From positions 1,086,501 through 1,150,500 of the forward strand of contig NZ_CP120849.1 of the NCBI RefSeq assembly GCF_029581355.1: a DNA stretch of 64,000 bases, in the 5' to 3' direction. The notes under the pieces were generated by a model. The model saw only the letters and a program-made list of their open reading frames with translations. It searched no databases and was not told the origin of the DNA. This document shows, one piece after another, positions 63,500-64,000 of this stretch (its first letter is position 1; each line of letters begins with the position of its first letter). This DNA is from Parabacteroides chongii. Lineage in GTDB: Bacteria > Bacteroidota > Bacteroidia > Bacteroidales > Tannerellaceae. Position numbers and translations under genes: made by a program.

Positions 63500-64000
63500 A
63501 TGTCTGGAATAGCTAATAATCCCAACTCGCCCCGTCAGAAGATGATCAACCTGATGTATCTGGTGTTCATCGCGATGATGGCACTGAATGTGTCGTCGGA
63601 GGTACTCGACGGTTTCGAGCTCGTGGAAGACAGTTTGCGCACTTCTATCGACAACTCTACGCATCGTAACGATATCGTGGCCGGCGAACTGGATACCTAC
63701 TACCAGTCCAACCCTGAAAAGGTGAAGGAATGGTACGACAAAGGTAAACAGGTGAAGCATGCCTCCGACAGCCTGTACAACTACGTGCAGAACCTGAAAG
63801 AACGTATCGCAGAGATTGCCGACGGGAAAGATGCCGACGTAAATAAGATCGAACATAAAGACGACCTCGAAGCCGCTTCACGCATCATGCTCGGTCCGGT
63901 TACCGGTGAAGGCAAAAAGCTGCGCGAAGCCATCGACGCTTACCGTACGATGATGGGCGAAATGGTACAGGACAGTGCCAAGACCCGCATCCTGGAAGCC
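63500..64000 (+). CDS. gldM: T9SS motor protein GldM, 3' end beyond window
   Basis: The frame from ATG 63500 is open to the window edge (167 codons). It begins with SGIANNPNSPRQKMINLMYL and a single membrane helix near residues 18-35 (MYLVFIAMMALNVSSEVL), the signature of GldM. A periplasmic helical bundle follows. With GldL it forms the motor that powers type IX secretion; gldN should follow outside the window. Confidence 0.93.
   Translation, partial: MSGIANNPNSPRQKMINLMYLVFIAMMALNVSSEVLDGFELVEDSLRTSIDNSTHRNDIVAGELDTYYQSNPEKVKEWYDKGKQVKHASDSLYNYVQNLKERIAEIADGKDADVNKIEHKDDLEAASRIMLGPVTGEGKKLREAIDAYRTMMGEMVQDSAKTRILEA

Overview
The window reads as chromosome of a gut-type Bacteroidales bacterium, most likely Parabacteroides or a close Tannerellaceae relative. 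The grounds are the Bacteroidetes -7 promoter box TAnnTTTG upstream of many genes, a SusC/SusD pair, a porP/gldKLM type IX secretion (T9SS) operon, the large form of IspG, a TGS-domain nucleoside kinase and a DUF6383-type surface protein. I find no rRNA, tRNA or CRISPR array. The genus is inference; the order is well supported.

Layout. 1-11.4 kb: the 3'-truncated copy of a large secreted glycosidase-like gene on the minus strand, then ribF, an argE-like M20 deacylase, a flippase, a nucleoside kinase and two tandem Na/Pi cotransporters. 11.4-22.8 kb: an accessory island. Its left arm (minus strand) looks like a phage lysis cassette: HU-like protein, holin-like protein, M15 peptidase, a lipoprotein with unimolecular-spanin topology, and DUF4248. 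Next come a TacT-like GNAT toxin with a small antitoxin, duplicated leader and terminator segments, and a broken RhuM gene. A 970-aa secreted DUF6383 protein follows, with its upstream promoter lying inside a 34-bp inverted repeat. Six co-directional genes resembling a phage replication module (including a DUF4373 protein and a small PDDEXK-like nuclease) close the island. No integrase, terminase, portal or capsid gene is seen. 22.8-26 kb: an HTH protein and a GAF/PAS histidine kinase.

26.2-42.7 kb: housekeeping genes (rpoN, PAP2-like protein, gcvH, purE, ispG, dut), an envelope block (TPR, DUF4292, EnvC-like), a two-gene chromate transporter and an RND-TolC efflux operon. 42.7-57.8 kb: an amino-sugar utilisation locus with an XylR/AraC-type regulator, nagA, nagB, a sugar MFS transporter, SusCD, a GH20-like enzyme and three Gfo/Idh/MocA proteins. 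Outer-membrane glycan capture, periplasmic trimming and GlcNAc-6-P catabolism are thus encoded together. 58-64 kb: a methyltransferase-like gene, a cobalamin adenosyltransferase, a DUF2795 protein and the T9SS core operon porP-gldK-gldL-gldM, the last cut by the window end.

The strongest leads are the invertible-promoter arrangement in front of the DUF6383 gene, currently pointing away from it, and the orphan lysis-like cassette in the same island. Intergenic TGTCAAC repeats, a second 22-bp repeat family and several gene remnants show past rearrangement.
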